Shown here: one piece after another, positions 27,851-42,466 of the stretch
Layout: each line of letters opens with the position of its first letter
How positions within the stretch are numbered: the stretch's first letter is position 1
NCBI GenBank assembly: GCA_019347575.1
Contig: JAHWKY010000008.1
Span: 62,001-126,000 of the forward strand
DNA from: Actinomycetota bacterium
GTDB taxonomy: Bacteria > Actinomycetota > Nitriliruptoria > Nitriliruptorales > Nitriliruptoraceae
DNA length: 64,000 nt
Reading direction: 5' to 3'
Translations under genes and position numbers: made by a program
The notes under the pieces: generated by a model
What the model saw: the letters and a program-made list of their open reading frames with translations, nothing else
Databases searched by the model: none
Told to the model about the DNA's origin: nothing

Positions 27851-30273
27851 GCCCCGCCCTCCTTCACGAGCAGTCCGACCGGGAACCTCGCCAACAGGTT
27901 GGCGACCCCGATCCGACCTCCGTCGACCTGCGCCCCCGTCAGATGGTCACGCCAGCGTCCGTCGGGCAGTTCCAGCGAGGTGTCGCCCCACGACCAGTCC
28001 TCGAAGTCGCCTCCGAGCGCCACGACGAGTCGGGGCGCGAGCACGACCACGTCTCCGCCGCGCTGGAACGCCACGAGGTGCTCGCCGCGCTCGCCCCGCA
28101 CCTCGATGGACCGGTAGCTCCCGCGGTGATCGAACGCTGACGGATGCTGGCGGCGCAGGCGCAGCGCCTGCTGGACCACGTGCAGTTTCGGCAGTCCCAC
28201 GTCCATCCGCGCGAGGATCTTGCCCGGTGAAGGATCGGTGGCGAGCTGGGTGAGGAGCCGGCGCCGGAGGTCGAAGTCGACGGGGCGGCGGTTGTCGGGG
28301 TCGACGAGCGAGAGGTCCCACAGCTCACAGCCCTGGTAGGTGTCGGGCACGCCGGGGGAGGTGAGGCGCAGCAGCGTCTGGGACAGCGAGTTGAGGTGGC
28401 CGGGCGCGGCGATGGTGTCGACGAACCGCTCGAGGTCGGCGACGAACGCCTCGTCGTCGAGCACAGCGTCGACGAAGTCGTGCACCGCGGACTCGTAGAC
28501 CTCATCGGGATCGAGCCAGGAGGTCTGACGCTTCGCCTCCCGCAGCGCCTTCGTGACGTACGCGTGGAGGCGCTCGCGGGTGAGCGGCCACGCTCCGACC
28601 ATCGTCTGGTACAGCAGGTACTCGGCGTGCCGGTCGGGCAGCTTGTCACGGTGGTGGTGCGCGTTGCGTTCGACCCACCGGTTGACCGTGGTCGCCCACC
28701 GGCCCGCGCTCTCGGACAGGACCGCCAGCCGGGCTCGGACGTCCTCGCTGCGCTTGGTGTCGTGGGTCGACGTCGTCAGCATGGTCCCGGGTCGCGATCG
28801 CTGTCGTCGCTCGTTGGCCGTGTGGAACTCCGCGACGCTCACGCCGAAGTGGCCGGGGTCGCCGCCCACCTCGTTGAGCGCGAGCAGTCGCAGATCCCGG
28901 TAGAAGGCGGTGTCCTCGGCGCCCTTGGCCATGACCGGGCCGGTCAGCTGCTGGAACCTCGCGACGAGCTCCGGCGCGTCGGTGCCGGACAAGGTCAGTG
29001 TGTCGGCCAACCACGTCAGCTCGTCGGCGAGGTCGGGGCGCTGCGCCGACGCCGCGGTACGAGCCACGGCGATGATCTCGCGGTCGGTGTCGGTGATCTC
29101 GCCCCGCTCGGGGGTGACGTAGGTCCGGTACACGGGGAACGCGACCAGCAGCTCGATCAGCGCCGCGCGGACGGACTGCGCGTTCCGGTCGGGTGCCGCG
29201 GAGACGGCGAGGCCCACCAGCCGGCTCAGTTCCGCCCCGAACAGGGTGTCGATGGCCTCGCGCTTGGCGGCGGCGAGCGTGTCCACGTAGGGCTCATGCT
29301 CGCCGACGACCTCGCGCACCAGCTCCGCGAGGGCCCCCTCGGCGGTCGGGTCCACGAACAGGCGCAGCACGAGGTTGCAGAACTCGTAGCCGACGGTCCC
29401 GTCCACCGGCCAGTCGGTGCGGGGCGGCTCACCCTCCTCCACGATCTTCTCGACGATGATCCACGCGTCCGGTGCCGCCTCCCGGATCTGCCGGAGGTAG
29501 CCCACCGGATCGCGCAGACCGTCGGGGTGGTCGATGCGGATCCCGTCGAGCTCACCGCGTTCGAGCCACGCCAGCACTCGGTGGTGGGTCAGCTCGAACA
29601 CCTGCGGGTCCTCGACCCGGACCCCCAGCAGAGTGGTGATGTCGAAGAAGCGTCGGTAGTTGAGCTCGTGGTTGGCGCGGCGCCAGTGCACGAGTCGGTA
29701 GTGCTGACGTGCCAGCAGCTCGAGCAGCCCCTCCTCCGCGAGATCGAGCGAACCGGGCGCGACCGGGAAGGCGTGCTCGTGGTAGCGCAGGACCGGTTCG
29801 TCCCCCGATCGATCCAGCGTCAGCTCACCGGACGCCGCCACCTCGTCGAGCGGCGCACCGAGGACGGGGAGCACGATCTGCGGCGGGGCGTCGTCCGACC
29901 GGAGCCAGTCGATGTCGAAGACCGAGGCGTACCGGCTGGCCGGGCCGTGCCGGAGCACGTCCCACCACCAGCGGTTGTGGCGTGAGGCGGCGAGGTGGTT
30001 GGGGACGATGTCGAGCACCCACGCCAGCCCCTCCTGCGTCAGCGACTCCACCCAGCGTGCGTGCGCGGCCTCACCACCCAGCTCGTCGTTGACCGCGGTG
30101 GGGTCGACGACGTCGTAGCCGTGGGGACTCCCAGGGACGGCGTCGAAGGACGGTGAGGCGTAGGCGTGGCTCACCCCAAGATCGGCGAGGTAGATGCTGA
30201 CCGTCGCCCCGTCGTCGAACGTGAACCCCGGGTGCAGTTGCAGGCGGTACGTGGCGCTCGGCGTCGGCATCAC
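27847..30273 (-). CDS. treY: Malto-oligosyltrehalose synthase
   Basis: This 808-residue GH13 enzyme rearranges the reducing-end bond of maltodextrins to the alpha,alpha-1,1 bond of trehalose. It starts with TPSATYRLQLHPGFTFDD, the usual N-terminal motif. VLDIVPNHLA, nucleophile Asp in DGIRIDHPDGLRDP, acid/base Glu in WIIVEKIVEEGE, and TSTHDTKRSEDVRARL follow. A long helical insertion in the second half is typical of TreY. It overlaps glgX2 upstream and treZ downstream by four bases each. Confidence 0.95.
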   Translation of the reverse strand: MMPTPSATYRLQLHPGFTFDDGATVSIYLADLGVSHAYASPSFDAVPGSPHGYDVVDPTAVNDELGGEAAHARWVESLTQEGLAWVLDIVPNHLAASRHNRWWWDVLRHGPASRYASVFDIDWLRSDDAPPQIVLPVLGAPLDEVAASGELTLDRSGDEPVLRYHEHAFPVAPGSLDLAEEGLLELLARQHYRLVHWRRANHELNYRRFFDITTLLGVRVEDPQVFELTHHRVLAWLERGELDGIRIDHPDGLRDPVGYLRQIREAAPDAWIIVEKIVEEGEPPRTDWPVDGTVGYEFCNLVLRLFVDPTAEGALAELVREVVGEHEPYVDTLAAAKREAIDTLFGAELSRLVGLAVSAAPDRNAQSVRAALIELLVAFPVYRTYVTPERGEITDTDREIIAVARTAASAQRPDLADELTWLADTLTLSGTDAPELVARFQQLTGPVMAKGAEDTAFYRDLRLLALNEVGGDPGHFGVSVAEFHTANERRQRSRPGTMLTTSTHDTKRSEDVRARLAVLSESAGRWATTVNRWVERNAHHHRDKLPDRHAEYLLYQTMVGAWPLTRERLHAYVTKALREAKRQTSWLDPDEVYESAVHDFVDAVLDDEAFVADLERFVDTIAAPGHLNSLSQTLLRLTSPGVPDTYQGCELWDLSLVDPDNRRPVDFDLRRRLLTQLATDPSPGKILARMDVGLPKLHVVQQALRLRRQHPSAFDHRGSYRSIEVRGERGEHLVAFQRGGDVVVLAPRLVVALGGDFEDWSWGDTSLELPDGRWRDHLTGAQVDGGRIGVANLLARFPVGLLVKEGGA

Positions 30274-32381
30274 GCCACCCGTCGGAGCACGACGAGCGAT
30301 CGCGGTTGGACCCGGAAGCGCGACCCCTCCTTGATGGTCCGACGGGAGGTGCCCGGACCCAGGTCGCTGGTGTCGAGCAACTTCTCCCAGACCGGGCCGC
30401 CTGCCGCGGCAGGGAGCGTGAAAAACAGGGCGCCGTGGTGCGCGTTGAAGACGACGTAGAAGCTGTCGTCGACGATGCGCTGTCCGCGGTTGCCCTTCGT
30501 CGCGATGGCATCGCCGTTGAGGAACACGCCCAGCGACTTGGCGAAGCCCGAGCCCCAGTCCTCGTCGGTCATATCGGTGCCGTCGGGCTGGAACCAGCCG
30601 ATGTCGGACTGCTGGCCGCGGATCGCGCGACCGTGGAACCAGCGGCGGCGACGGAACACCGGATGGTCACGCCGGAGCGCGATCAGCTGGCGGGTGAACT
30701 CCAGCAGCGACTCATCGCCTGCGTCCCAGTCGAACCACGAGATCTCGTTGTCCTGGCAGAAGCCGTTGTTGTTGCCGCCCTGACTGCGACCGAACTCGTC
30801 ACCCCCCAGCAGCATCGGGACCCCCTGGCTCAGCAGGACGGTGGCGAGGAAGTTGCGCTGCTGCTTGGCGCGGCGAGCGAGCACCTCCGGGTCCTGCGTG
30901 GGACCCTCCTCACCGCAGTTCCACGACCGGTTGTCGTCGGTGCCGTCGGTGTTGTCGAAGCCGTTGGCCTCGTTGTGCTTGTGGTCGTAGCTGACGAGGT
31001 CGCGCAGCGTGAAGCCGTCGTGCGCCGTGACGAAGTTCACCGAGGCGAACGGTCGCCGGGTCGACGCGGCGTACAGATCGGAGCTGCCCGTGAAGCGGTA
31101 GGCGAAGTCGGCCAGGGTCGCCTCCGCACCGCGCCAGTAGTCGCGCACCGTGTCCCGGTAGCGGCCGTTCCACTCCGACCATCCCGGCGGGAAGTTGCCG
31201 ACCTGGTAGCCGCCCTCGCCGACGTCCCAAGGTTCGGCGATGAGCTTGACCTGGCTGATCACCGGATCCTGCTGGATCAGGTCGAAGAACGCCGACAGCC
31301 GGTCGACATCGTGCAGCTCGCGGGCCAGCGTCGCGGCGAGATCGAAGCGGAACCCGTCGACGTGCATCTCGAGCACCCAGTAGCGCAGCGAGTCCATGAT
31401 GAGCTGCAGCACGTGCGGGTGACGCATGTTCATCGAGTTGCCGGTGCCGGTGTAGTCCATGTAGAAGCGCGGGTCCTCGCCCACGAGTCGGTAGTACGCG
31501 GGGTTGTCGATGCCCCGGAACGACAGCGTCGGGCCCAGGTGGTTGCCCTCAGCCGTGTGGTTGTAGACCACGTCGAGGATGACCTCGATGCCGGCGTCGT
31601 GCAGTGCCCGCACCATCTGCTTGAACTCCTGCACCTCCGCGCCGACGCGGTCGGAGCTGCGGAAGCGGTTGTCCGGTGCGAGGTACGCGATGGAGTTGTA
31701 GCCCCAGTAGTTGACCAAGCCGCGCTCTACCAGCTCGTGCTCGGAGACGGACGCGTGCACGGGGAGCAGCTCGACGGCGGTGATGCCGAGCCGCTGGAGG
31801 TGGTCGATGACCGCAGGGTGCGCCAGGCCCAGGTACGTACCGCGCAGCTCCGGCGGCACGTCGGGGTGGCGCTGGGTCATGCCCTTGACGTGGGTCTCGT
31901 AGATGACGGTTTCGTGCCAAGGCGTGCGGGGTTGGCGGTCGTTGCGCCAGTCGAACCAGGGGTTCACGACGACGGAGCCGGGCGTGTAGGCGGCGCTGTC
32001 GCGCGTGTCGGGAGGCCCGTCCGGATCGCTGAGCGGGTAGCCGAACACCGCGTCGTCCCACACGAGCCGGCCCTCGAGGGCCTGGGCGTAGGGGTCGATG
32101 AGGAGCTTGTCGGGGTTGCAGCGCAGCCCGCTTGCGGGGTCGTAGGGGCCGTGGACGCGGTAGCCGTAGCGCATCCCGGGGCCGACGTCGGGCAGGTAGG
32201 CGTGCCAGTTGAAGCCGTCGACCTCCTCCATCTCGACCGAGCTCTCGCCGTGGCTCGTGAAAAGGCACAGCTCGACCTGTTCGGCGACTTCGGAGAACAA
32301 GCTGAAGTTGGTCCCGGCGCCGTCGTACGTGGCCCCGAGCGGGTAGGGCCGCCCGGGCCAGACCTCGATCGGTTGCCTCAC
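30270..32381 (-). CDS. glgX: Glycogen debranching enzyme GlgX/TreX (copy 2)
   Basis: This 703-residue isoamylase-type GH13 enzyme is a close paralogue of the copy at 20392-22512. Both share the N-terminal WPG-YPLGATYDG-GTNFS pattern, DGFRFDLAATLARELHDVDR, LIAEPWDVGEGGYQVGN and VTAHDGFTLRD. This copy sits directly in front of treY with a four-base overlap and after glgB, so it most likely acts as TreX, trimming branches to make linear dextrins for TreY. The other copy adjoins glgP. Which copy serves which route in the cell is inference from position. Confidence 0.94.
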   Translation of the reverse strand: MRQPIEVWPGRPYPLGATYDGAGTNFSLFSEVAEQVELCLFTSHGESSVEMEEVDGFNWHAYLPDVGPGMRYGYRVHGPYDPASGLRCNPDKLLIDPYAQALEGRLVWDDAVFGYPLSDPDGPPDTRDSAAYTPGSVVVNPWFDWRNDRQPRTPWHETVIYETHVKGMTQRHPDVPPELRGTYLGLAHPAVIDHLQRLGITAVELLPVHASVSEHELVERGLVNYWGYNSIAYLAPDNRFRSSDRVGAEVQEFKQMVRALHDAGIEVILDVVYNHTAEGNHLGPTLSFRGIDNPAYYRLVGEDPRFYMDYTGTGNSMNMRHPHVLQLIMDSLRYWVLEMHVDGFRFDLAATLARELHDVDRLSAFFDLIQQDPVISQVKLIAEPWDVGEGGYQVGNFPPGWSEWNGRYRDTVRDYWRGAEATLADFAYRFTGSSDLYAASTRRPFASVNFVTAHDGFTLRDLVSYDHKHNEANGFDNTDGTDDNRSWNCGEEGPTQDPEVLARRAKQQRNFLATVLLSQGVPMLLGGDEFGRSQGGNNNGFCQDNEISWFDWDAGDESLLEFTRQLIALRRDHPVFRRRRWFHGRAIRGQQSDIGWFQPDGTDMTDEDWGSGFAKSLGVFLNGDAIATKGNRGQRIVDDSFYVVFNAHHGALFFTLPAAAGGPVWEKLLDTSDLGPGTSRRTIKEGSRFRVQPRSLVVLRRVA

Positions 32382-34441
32382 GCGTCCGTCCCGGGACGAG
32401 CTCGCCGGTCCTCGCGACCGATCTCGATCTCGACCTCGAGGTCACGGTCGGGGGTGGTCCCCGACGGGGCGCCGGTTAGCTGGCGGCGGGTCGGCTCGAA
32501 CGGCTCCGGTCGGGCACTGGGCTCGCCCCTCAGCGCCACGACCGACAGCGGCGGCAGGGTGAGGTTCAACGAGTAGGGCCGGCCGTGGTAGGGCACGGGC
32601 ACGGCCTCGACCGCGCCGAGGTTGCCCTGGCCGCTGCCCCCGTACTCCTCGGCGTCGCTGTTGGCGATCTCGTCCCACGTCCCGGCGTGGGGGACCCCGA
32701 CGCGGTAGTTGTGCCGTGCCCCCGGAGTGAAGTTGCAGACCACGAGGACCGTCTCGGTCTCGCGGCCGCGGCGCAGGTAGGCGATGATGCTCTGCTCCCA
32801 GTCGGACGCATCGAGCCACTCGAACCCGTCGGGGTGACAGTCGAGGTCGTGCAGAGCCCGTTCCCCGCGGTAGAGCCCGGCGATGTGTCCGAGCCAGCGC
32901 TGCAGGCCCGCGTGCTGCTCCTGCTCGAGCAGGTGCCAGTCGATGCTGACCGAGTGGTTCCACTCGCCCCACTGCCCGAACTCGCTGCTCATGAACAGCA
33001 GCTTCTTGCCGGGCGTGGTGAACATGTACCCGTACAGGGCGCGCAGGTTGGCGTACTTCTGCCAGTCGTCGCCCGGCATCTTCGCGAGGAGCGAGCCCTT
33101 CCCGTGCACGACCTCGTCGTGGGACAGCGGGAGGCAGTAGTTCTCGCCGAAGGCGTAGATGCTGCGGAACGTCAGCTGATCGTGGTGGTACTTGCGGTGG
33201 ACCGGCTCCTTACTGAAGTACACGAGCGTGTCGTGCATCCAGCCCATGTCCCACTTGAACCCGAAGCCCAGGCCTCCGATGTAGGTGGGACGCGACACCA
33301 TCGGCCACGCGGTGGACTCCTCCGCGAACGTCTGCACGTCGGGGTAGGCGGCGTAGATCTCGCTGTTGAACCGACGGAGGAACTCGATCGCCTCGATGTT
33401 CTCGTTGCCGCCCCACTGGTTGGGGATCCACTCACCCTCACGTCGGGAGTAGTCGAGGTAGAGCATCGACGCGACCGCGTCGACGCGGATCCCATCGATG
33501 TGATAGCGGTCGAGCCAGTACATCGCGCTCGACAGCAGGAAGCTACGGACCTCGTGGCGGCCGTAGTTGAAGATGTAGCTGCCCCAGTCGGGGTGGAAGC
33601 CCTGGCGCGGGTCGGCGTGCTCGAACAGGTGCGTGCCGTCGAAGTAGGCCAACCCCATCTCGTCGGTGGGGAAGTGGCTGGGGACCCAGTCGAGGATGAC
33701 CCCGATGCCGGCCTGGTGGAGTCGGTCGATCAGCCACATCAGGTCCTGAGGCGTGCCGTAACGCGAGGTCGGGGCGAAGAACCCGGTGGTCTGGTAGCCC
33801 CACGACCCGTAGAAGGGGTGCTCCATCAACGGCAGGAACTCGACGTGGGTGAACCCCAGCGCGGTGACGTGCTCGATGAGCGGATCGGCGAGGTCGCGGT
33901 ACGACAGCGTCTCGTCGTCGTCACCCCGCCGCCACGAGCCGGGGTGCAGCTCGTAGATCGAGATCGGGGCGTGCAGGTTCTGGCGCGCGCCCCGCTGCGC
34001 CATCCACTCCCCGTCGCCCCAGTCGTAGCTCAGGTCCCACACCTTCGATGCGGTCTTCGGCGGCACCTCGGTGTGGAACGCGAAGGGATCGGCCTTATCG
34101 ACCTCGTAGCCCTCGTGGGCCTCGGAGACGATGTGGTACTTGTAGGTCGTGCCGACCCCGACGTCGGGGACGAAGCCCTCCCAGATCCCCGACACGCCGC
34201 GTGCGGCGAGTGGCGTCGCGCCCTGGTCCCAGCCGTTGAAGTCCCCGAGGACGCTCACACTCCGCGCCCCCGGCGCCCAGACACCGAAGTGGGTGCCGGC
34301 CACCCCATCGACCTCCCTCGGGTGCGCGCCGAGCTTCTCGTACAGCCGCAGGTGACTGCCCTCGTTGAACAGGTGCAGATCGAACTCGGTGAGCGGCGAA
34401 GGGCTCGTGGTCTGGGTCGCGTCGGCGTCGGAGCGTGGCAT
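32378..34441 (-). CDS. glgB: 1,4-alpha-glucan branching enzyme
   Basis: This 687-residue GH13 enzyme makes alpha-1,6 branches in glucan. It has an N-terminal CBM48 domain (AGTHFGVWAPGARSVSVLGD) and the barrel motifs DGIRVDAVASMLYLDYSRREG with nucleophile Asp, TFAEESTAWPMVSRP with acid/base Glu, and LPLSHDEVVHGKGSL. The C-terminal beta domain follows. Like actinobacterial forms it lacks the long N1 domain of enteric GlgB. The ATG at 34441 follows GAGGAG. In this cluster it should branch the glucan made by GlgE. A 36-bp tandem duplication lies just upstream. Confidence 0.95.
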   Translation of the reverse strand: MPRSDADATQTTSPSPLTEFDLHLFNEGSHLRLYEKLGAHPREVDGVAGTHFGVWAPGARSVSVLGDFNGWDQGATPLAARGVSGIWEGFVPDVGVGTTYKYHIVSEAHEGYEVDKADPFAFHTEVPPKTASKVWDLSYDWGDGEWMAQRGARQNLHAPISIYELHPGSWRRGDDDETLSYRDLADPLIEHVTALGFTHVEFLPLMEHPFYGSWGYQTTGFFAPTSRYGTPQDLMWLIDRLHQAGIGVILDWVPSHFPTDEMGLAYFDGTHLFEHADPRQGFHPDWGSYIFNYGRHEVRSFLLSSAMYWLDRYHIDGIRVDAVASMLYLDYSRREGEWIPNQWGGNENIEAIEFLRRFNSEIYAAYPDVQTFAEESTAWPMVSRPTYIGGLGFGFKWDMGWMHDTLVYFSKEPVHRKYHHDQLTFRSIYAFGENYCLPLSHDEVVHGKGSLLAKMPGDDWQKYANLRALYGYMFTTPGKKLLFMSSEFGQWGEWNHSVSIDWHLLEQEQHAGLQRWLGHIAGLYRGERALHDLDCHPDGFEWLDASDWEQSIIAYLRRGRETETVLVVCNFTPGARHNYRVGVPHAGTWDEIANSDAEEYGGSGQGNLGAVEAVPVPYHGRPYSLNLTLPPLSVVALRGEPSARPEPFEPTRRQLTGAPSGTTPDRDLEVEIEIGREDRRARPGTDA

Positions 34442-34454
34442 CGGGGTCTCCTCG

Positions 34455-34497
34455 GGTTGTGCTATCGCTTCGCTACTTGAGCACTCCTCAGGTTGTG

Positions 34498-34526
<29 letters not shown>
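34455..34526. repeat. 36-bp tandem duplication across the treS-mak stop codon
   Basis: Two 36-bp units (34455-34490 and 34491-34526) differ by only two bases. The right-hand unit contains the last codons and TAG stop of the treS-mak gene. The left-hand unit lies between that gene and glgB, so the end of the gene has been copied into the spacer. Confidence 0.92.
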
Positions 34527-37854
<3,328 letters not shown>

Positions 37855-37857
<3 letters not shown>

Positions 37858-37981
37858 GCCTCGCCCCTCAGGGGGGAGGGGCCGGCGTTGCCGGCCTGGG
37901 GGGTGAGCCCAGACAGCGTCCATGCCTCCCCCCTCAGGGGGGAGGGGCCGGCGTTGCCGGCCTGGGGGGTGAGCCCAGAAC
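37855..37981 (-). repeat. Start-codon repeat between glgE and treS-mak
   Basis: Two 66-bp units of the family at 2690-2825 lie here. Each has the GGCCGGC-AAC-GCCGGCC hairpin and the C-rich/G-rich hairpin that covers the Shine-Dalgarno. Each ends in GAGGCATG, giving ATG codons at 37923 and 37857. The right end reaches the glgE stop codon. Both start codons read into treS-mak. Confidence 0.9.
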
Positions 37982-37984
37982 GTG

Positions 37985-39979
<1,995 letters not shown>

Positions 39980-40105
39980 CGTTGTTACCTCCCGCCAGCG
40001 GATACGGGCACGTTAACGGCCCTCTGCGGCCTCGGCAGGCGCCGTTCGGTCAGGTCGCTGCAGGAGCGTGTGCATCGCGACCCGGGGACCGAGTCGATCA
40101 CCGGC

Positions 40106-40870
40106 TCAGTCCGCAGGCTCGAGGTCGAGGGCGCGGAGCAGGACCTGACGCAGCGGAGGTCCGTCCGCGCTCACCCCCCGCAGCTCGCGCTCGTCGGCGA
40201 TGGCCTGCGCGAGCGCCCCCGCGTAGGCGTCGGCGACGTCGGCCCAGACGCGCCGGCGCCACAGCCGCCGAGCGGCCGCCATGAGGGTGCGGTCGGGGGC
40301 CCGGGGCGGAGGAGCGATCACCTCGACCTTGCCGGGCGGGAGCTGGAACGCGCCCCGCAGTTCCTCGGCGCCCTGACGCGAAGCCGCCACGACGCGTCGC
40401 GCCTCGTAGGTCAGCCACCACTCGATCTGGTGGACCAGCAGCGCATCGCCGCTCAAGTCACCGCCCGCGCAGCCGTGAGTGGTGCCGTCGAGGACGGCCA
40501 GCAGTGCAAGTTCGTAGCTCTGACGCAGGTGGATCGCCGCGTACGTCGTCTGCCACCCCTGCGCGAGCAGGACGTCGACCTGCACGTCGCGCAGCAGCGT
40601 CGCCGCCGCCGCGAAGGCGCGGGTGTTCAGCGCGAGCACGCGCGGTACGAGCGCGTCGTCACCATCGGCGATGACGGGGGGCGCCTCGCCGACCCAGTGG
40701 ACGTCGATACCACCCACGTCTTCGGAGTGCGTCGGGGCGTCGCCCCCGGCGGCGAGCAGGTGGACGTCGTTGCCGCGGCGCGCCAGCGTCTGCGCCAGGT
40801 CGAGCGCGTCGGCGTCGATGGTCCCGGCCGCATCCGTGGCCGCGTTCCAGGCGAGCGAGAGGATCCGCAA
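40106..40870 (-). CDS. GT4-like glycosyltransferase lacking the donor-binding domain
   Basis: This 254-residue protein starts as the N-terminal acceptor domain of a GT-B family 4 glycosyltransferase, with LRILSLAWNAATDAAGTIDA, DALDLAQTLARRGNDVHLLA and, later, LLVHQIEWWLTYEARRVVAA. After KVEVIAPPPRAPDR, where the second Rossmann domain should begin, it jumps to the closing helix RRLWRRRVWADVADAYAGAL. About 130-150 residues holding the sugar-nucleotide site are missing. It lies upstream of glgE and may derive from a GlgM/GlgA-like enzyme, which is inference. The start is TTG at 40870 with GGGAAG upstream; a palindromic repeat abuts it. Confidence 0.75.
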   Translation of the reverse strand: MRILSLAWNAATDAAGTIDADALDLAQTLARRGNDVHLLAAGGDAPTHSEDVGGIDVHWVGEAPPVIADGDDALVPRVLALNTRAFAAAATLLRDVQVDVLLAQGWQTTYAAIHLRQSYELALLAVLDGTTHGCAGGDLSGDALLVHQIEWWLTYEARRVVAASRQGAEELRGAFQLPPGKVEVIAPPPRAPDRTLMAAARRLWRRRVWADVADAYAGALAQAIADERELRGVSADGPPLRQVLLRALDLEPAD

Positions 40871-40878
40871 GGTCTTCC

Positions 40879-41007
40879 CAACTTCCACCGTATCCGGTGG
40901 TTTCAGTCTGAAGTGCCCGTGCCGGCGTTGCGACGAGCGAGCCGCTTGACCAACTTCCACCGTATCCGGTGGTTTCAGACCGAAACCACCGGTATACGGT
41001 GGAAGTT
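40879..41007. repeat. Palindromic repeats ending in a 25-bp-arm inverted repeat
   Basis: One copy lies at 40879-40912. A larger inverted repeat at 40952-41007 has arms AACTTCCACCGTAT-CCGGTGGTTTC and their complement, with a single-base bulge and a five-base loop. The CCG-TATC-CGG core is the one seen in the arrays at 22.6 and 24 kb. The right end supplies the TAA stop of the phosphoesterase gene, and the left copy abuts the GT4-like start. It probably also works as a terminator. Confidence 0.9.
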
Positions 41008-42424
41008 AGAGAAGCGCTGCCCGGCGCTCCGACGCCGGGACGTGCCACCCCTGGCTCGTCACCCAGGCGGCGAGGCGCTGGAAGTCGTCGGTGGGGCCGG
41101 GGACCTCGTGCTCCTCGCCACTGGAGAAGAACAGGGTGGGGGTCTCGACCTGGTCGATGCCGATCTCGAGCCGCGGGGCCTGCTCGTAGTCGAACGCCTC
41201 GCCGATGTTGTTGGCGCGGGCGTCGCGCAAGGTGAGCGGTTCGAGGTCGTAGCGGTACTCGATGAAGCGCAGTATCGATGTGTGCTCGAACGGGCCATCG
41301 TGGTGCACGTAGCCCTTGCGCGAGTAGGGCGAGATCGCCAGGCACGGGACGCGGAAGCCGAGCTGGCCGAAATCCTCGTCGATGTCGTCGGCGTTGGCGC
41401 GGTCGTCGGGTACCCGTGGGGGCCGGACGTGGTCGAAGAAGCCGCCCCACTCGTCGTAGTTGACGAAGAACGCGTGACGGTCCCACTGCGGCCCGGTGAC
41501 GACGGCGTGGATGAGGTTGTTGACCCAAGCCTGGCTCGCGCGCATGTCGGCGCCGCTGGGGTGGTCGTCGGTGCGGAGGCTGCCGAGGAAGCCGGGATCC
41601 ACGAAGTACACCTGGGGGAGGTTGCCAGTCGCGGCGTCGAGGAAGAAGCGCTCGACGTGGAAGGCCTTGTGCATGTGCCGCAGCCCGAACAGCCCGATCG
41701 CGGGAAGGTCGACGTAGTAGTAGCCCCAGCTGATGCCCGCGGCCTCCAGCCGGTCCCAGATGGTGGGCCACGTGAAGCCGGTCTCGTGGCCTGGCACCTG
41801 CGGCGGCAGCGCGTTGGACTTCAGGCCGCCCGACTGCGCCGAGTGCATGTACTCGCGGTTGGGGTAGGTCGGGCCGAGGACGGCGCAGTAGTAGTCGTCG
41901 AACAGCGTGAACTGGCGGGCGAGCCGGGCGTAGTAGGGGATGTCCTCGGGGAGGTAGTAACTGAGCGCGTACTCGTCGTTGCGTCCGTCGAGGAAGCCGT
42001 TGGCGAGCTGGTCCCGCCCCGCGCCCCACCCGTGGTCGGGATCGGGGTGCTCGGGGCGGCGGCGGTACTCCGGCGCCCGGTGCATCGGCGAGGCGGTCGA
42101 CCCGGTGTCCGGGTCGGTGTAGGTCAGGTCGAGCCCGAGGTTGAGGAACCCCCGTCCCTTGTCGTACCAGCCGAAGTAGGTGTCGTAGCTGCGGTTCTCC
42201 ATCATCAGCACGCCGATGTGCTCGATGGGGTTGTCGGCCGGATCTGGCGGCAGCGTCGACGGTGGGATGGTCAGGTCCAGACCCGGAGGCAGGCACGGGT
42301 CGGGTTCCTCCTGGCCGAACGCCCGAGCGGCGCCGGTCACGCCCGGCAGTGACGCTGCTACCGCGGCGCCCCCCACGGACGTGGCGGCACCCTGCAGGAA
42401 CCTGCGACGATCGAACCTGGACAC
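41006..42424 (-). CDS. Tat-exported phosphoesterase (phospholipase C / acid phosphatase AcpA-like)
   Basis: This 472-residue protein carries a twin-arginine signal (FDRRRFLQGAATSVGG) and the phosphoesterase family domain shared by phospholipases C and acid phosphatases. Motifs visible are HIGVLMMENRSYDTYFGWY at the start of the domain (metal and catalytic region), GPTYPNREYMHSAQS, AFFVNYDEWGGFFDHVRPP, and SPYSRKGYVHHDGPFEHTSI near the end. It should cleave phosphate esters or phospholipids outside the cell. The GTG at 42424 was chosen because it begins the Tat signal, while the longer frame upstream runs through tandem repeats. Its stop codon lies in an inverted repeat. Confidence 0.86.
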   Translation of the reverse strand: MSRFDRRRFLQGAATSVGGAAVAASLPGVTGAARAFGQEEPDPCLPPGLDLTIPPSTLPPDPADNPIEHIGVLMMENRSYDTYFGWYDKGRGFLNLGLDLTYTDPDTGSTASPMHRAPEYRRRPEHPDPDHGWGAGRDQLANGFLDGRNDEYALSYYLPEDIPYYARLARQFTLFDDYYCAVLGPTYPNREYMHSAQSGGLKSNALPPQVPGHETGFTWPTIWDRLEAAGISWGYYYVDLPAIGLFGLRHMHKAFHVERFFLDAATGNLPQVYFVDPGFLGSLRTDDHPSGADMRASQAWVNNLIHAVVTGPQWDRHAFFVNYDEWGGFFDHVRPPRVPDDRANADDIDEDFGQLGFRVPCLAISPYSRKGYVHHDGPFEHTSILRFIEYRYDLEPLTLRDARANNIGEAFDYEQAPRLEIGIDQVETPTLFFSSGEEHEVPGPTDDFQRLAAWVTSQGWHVPASERRAALL

Positions 42425-42466
42425 GGCAGCACCTCGGGGGATGGGATCCGCGGTCAAGGGTGACTT

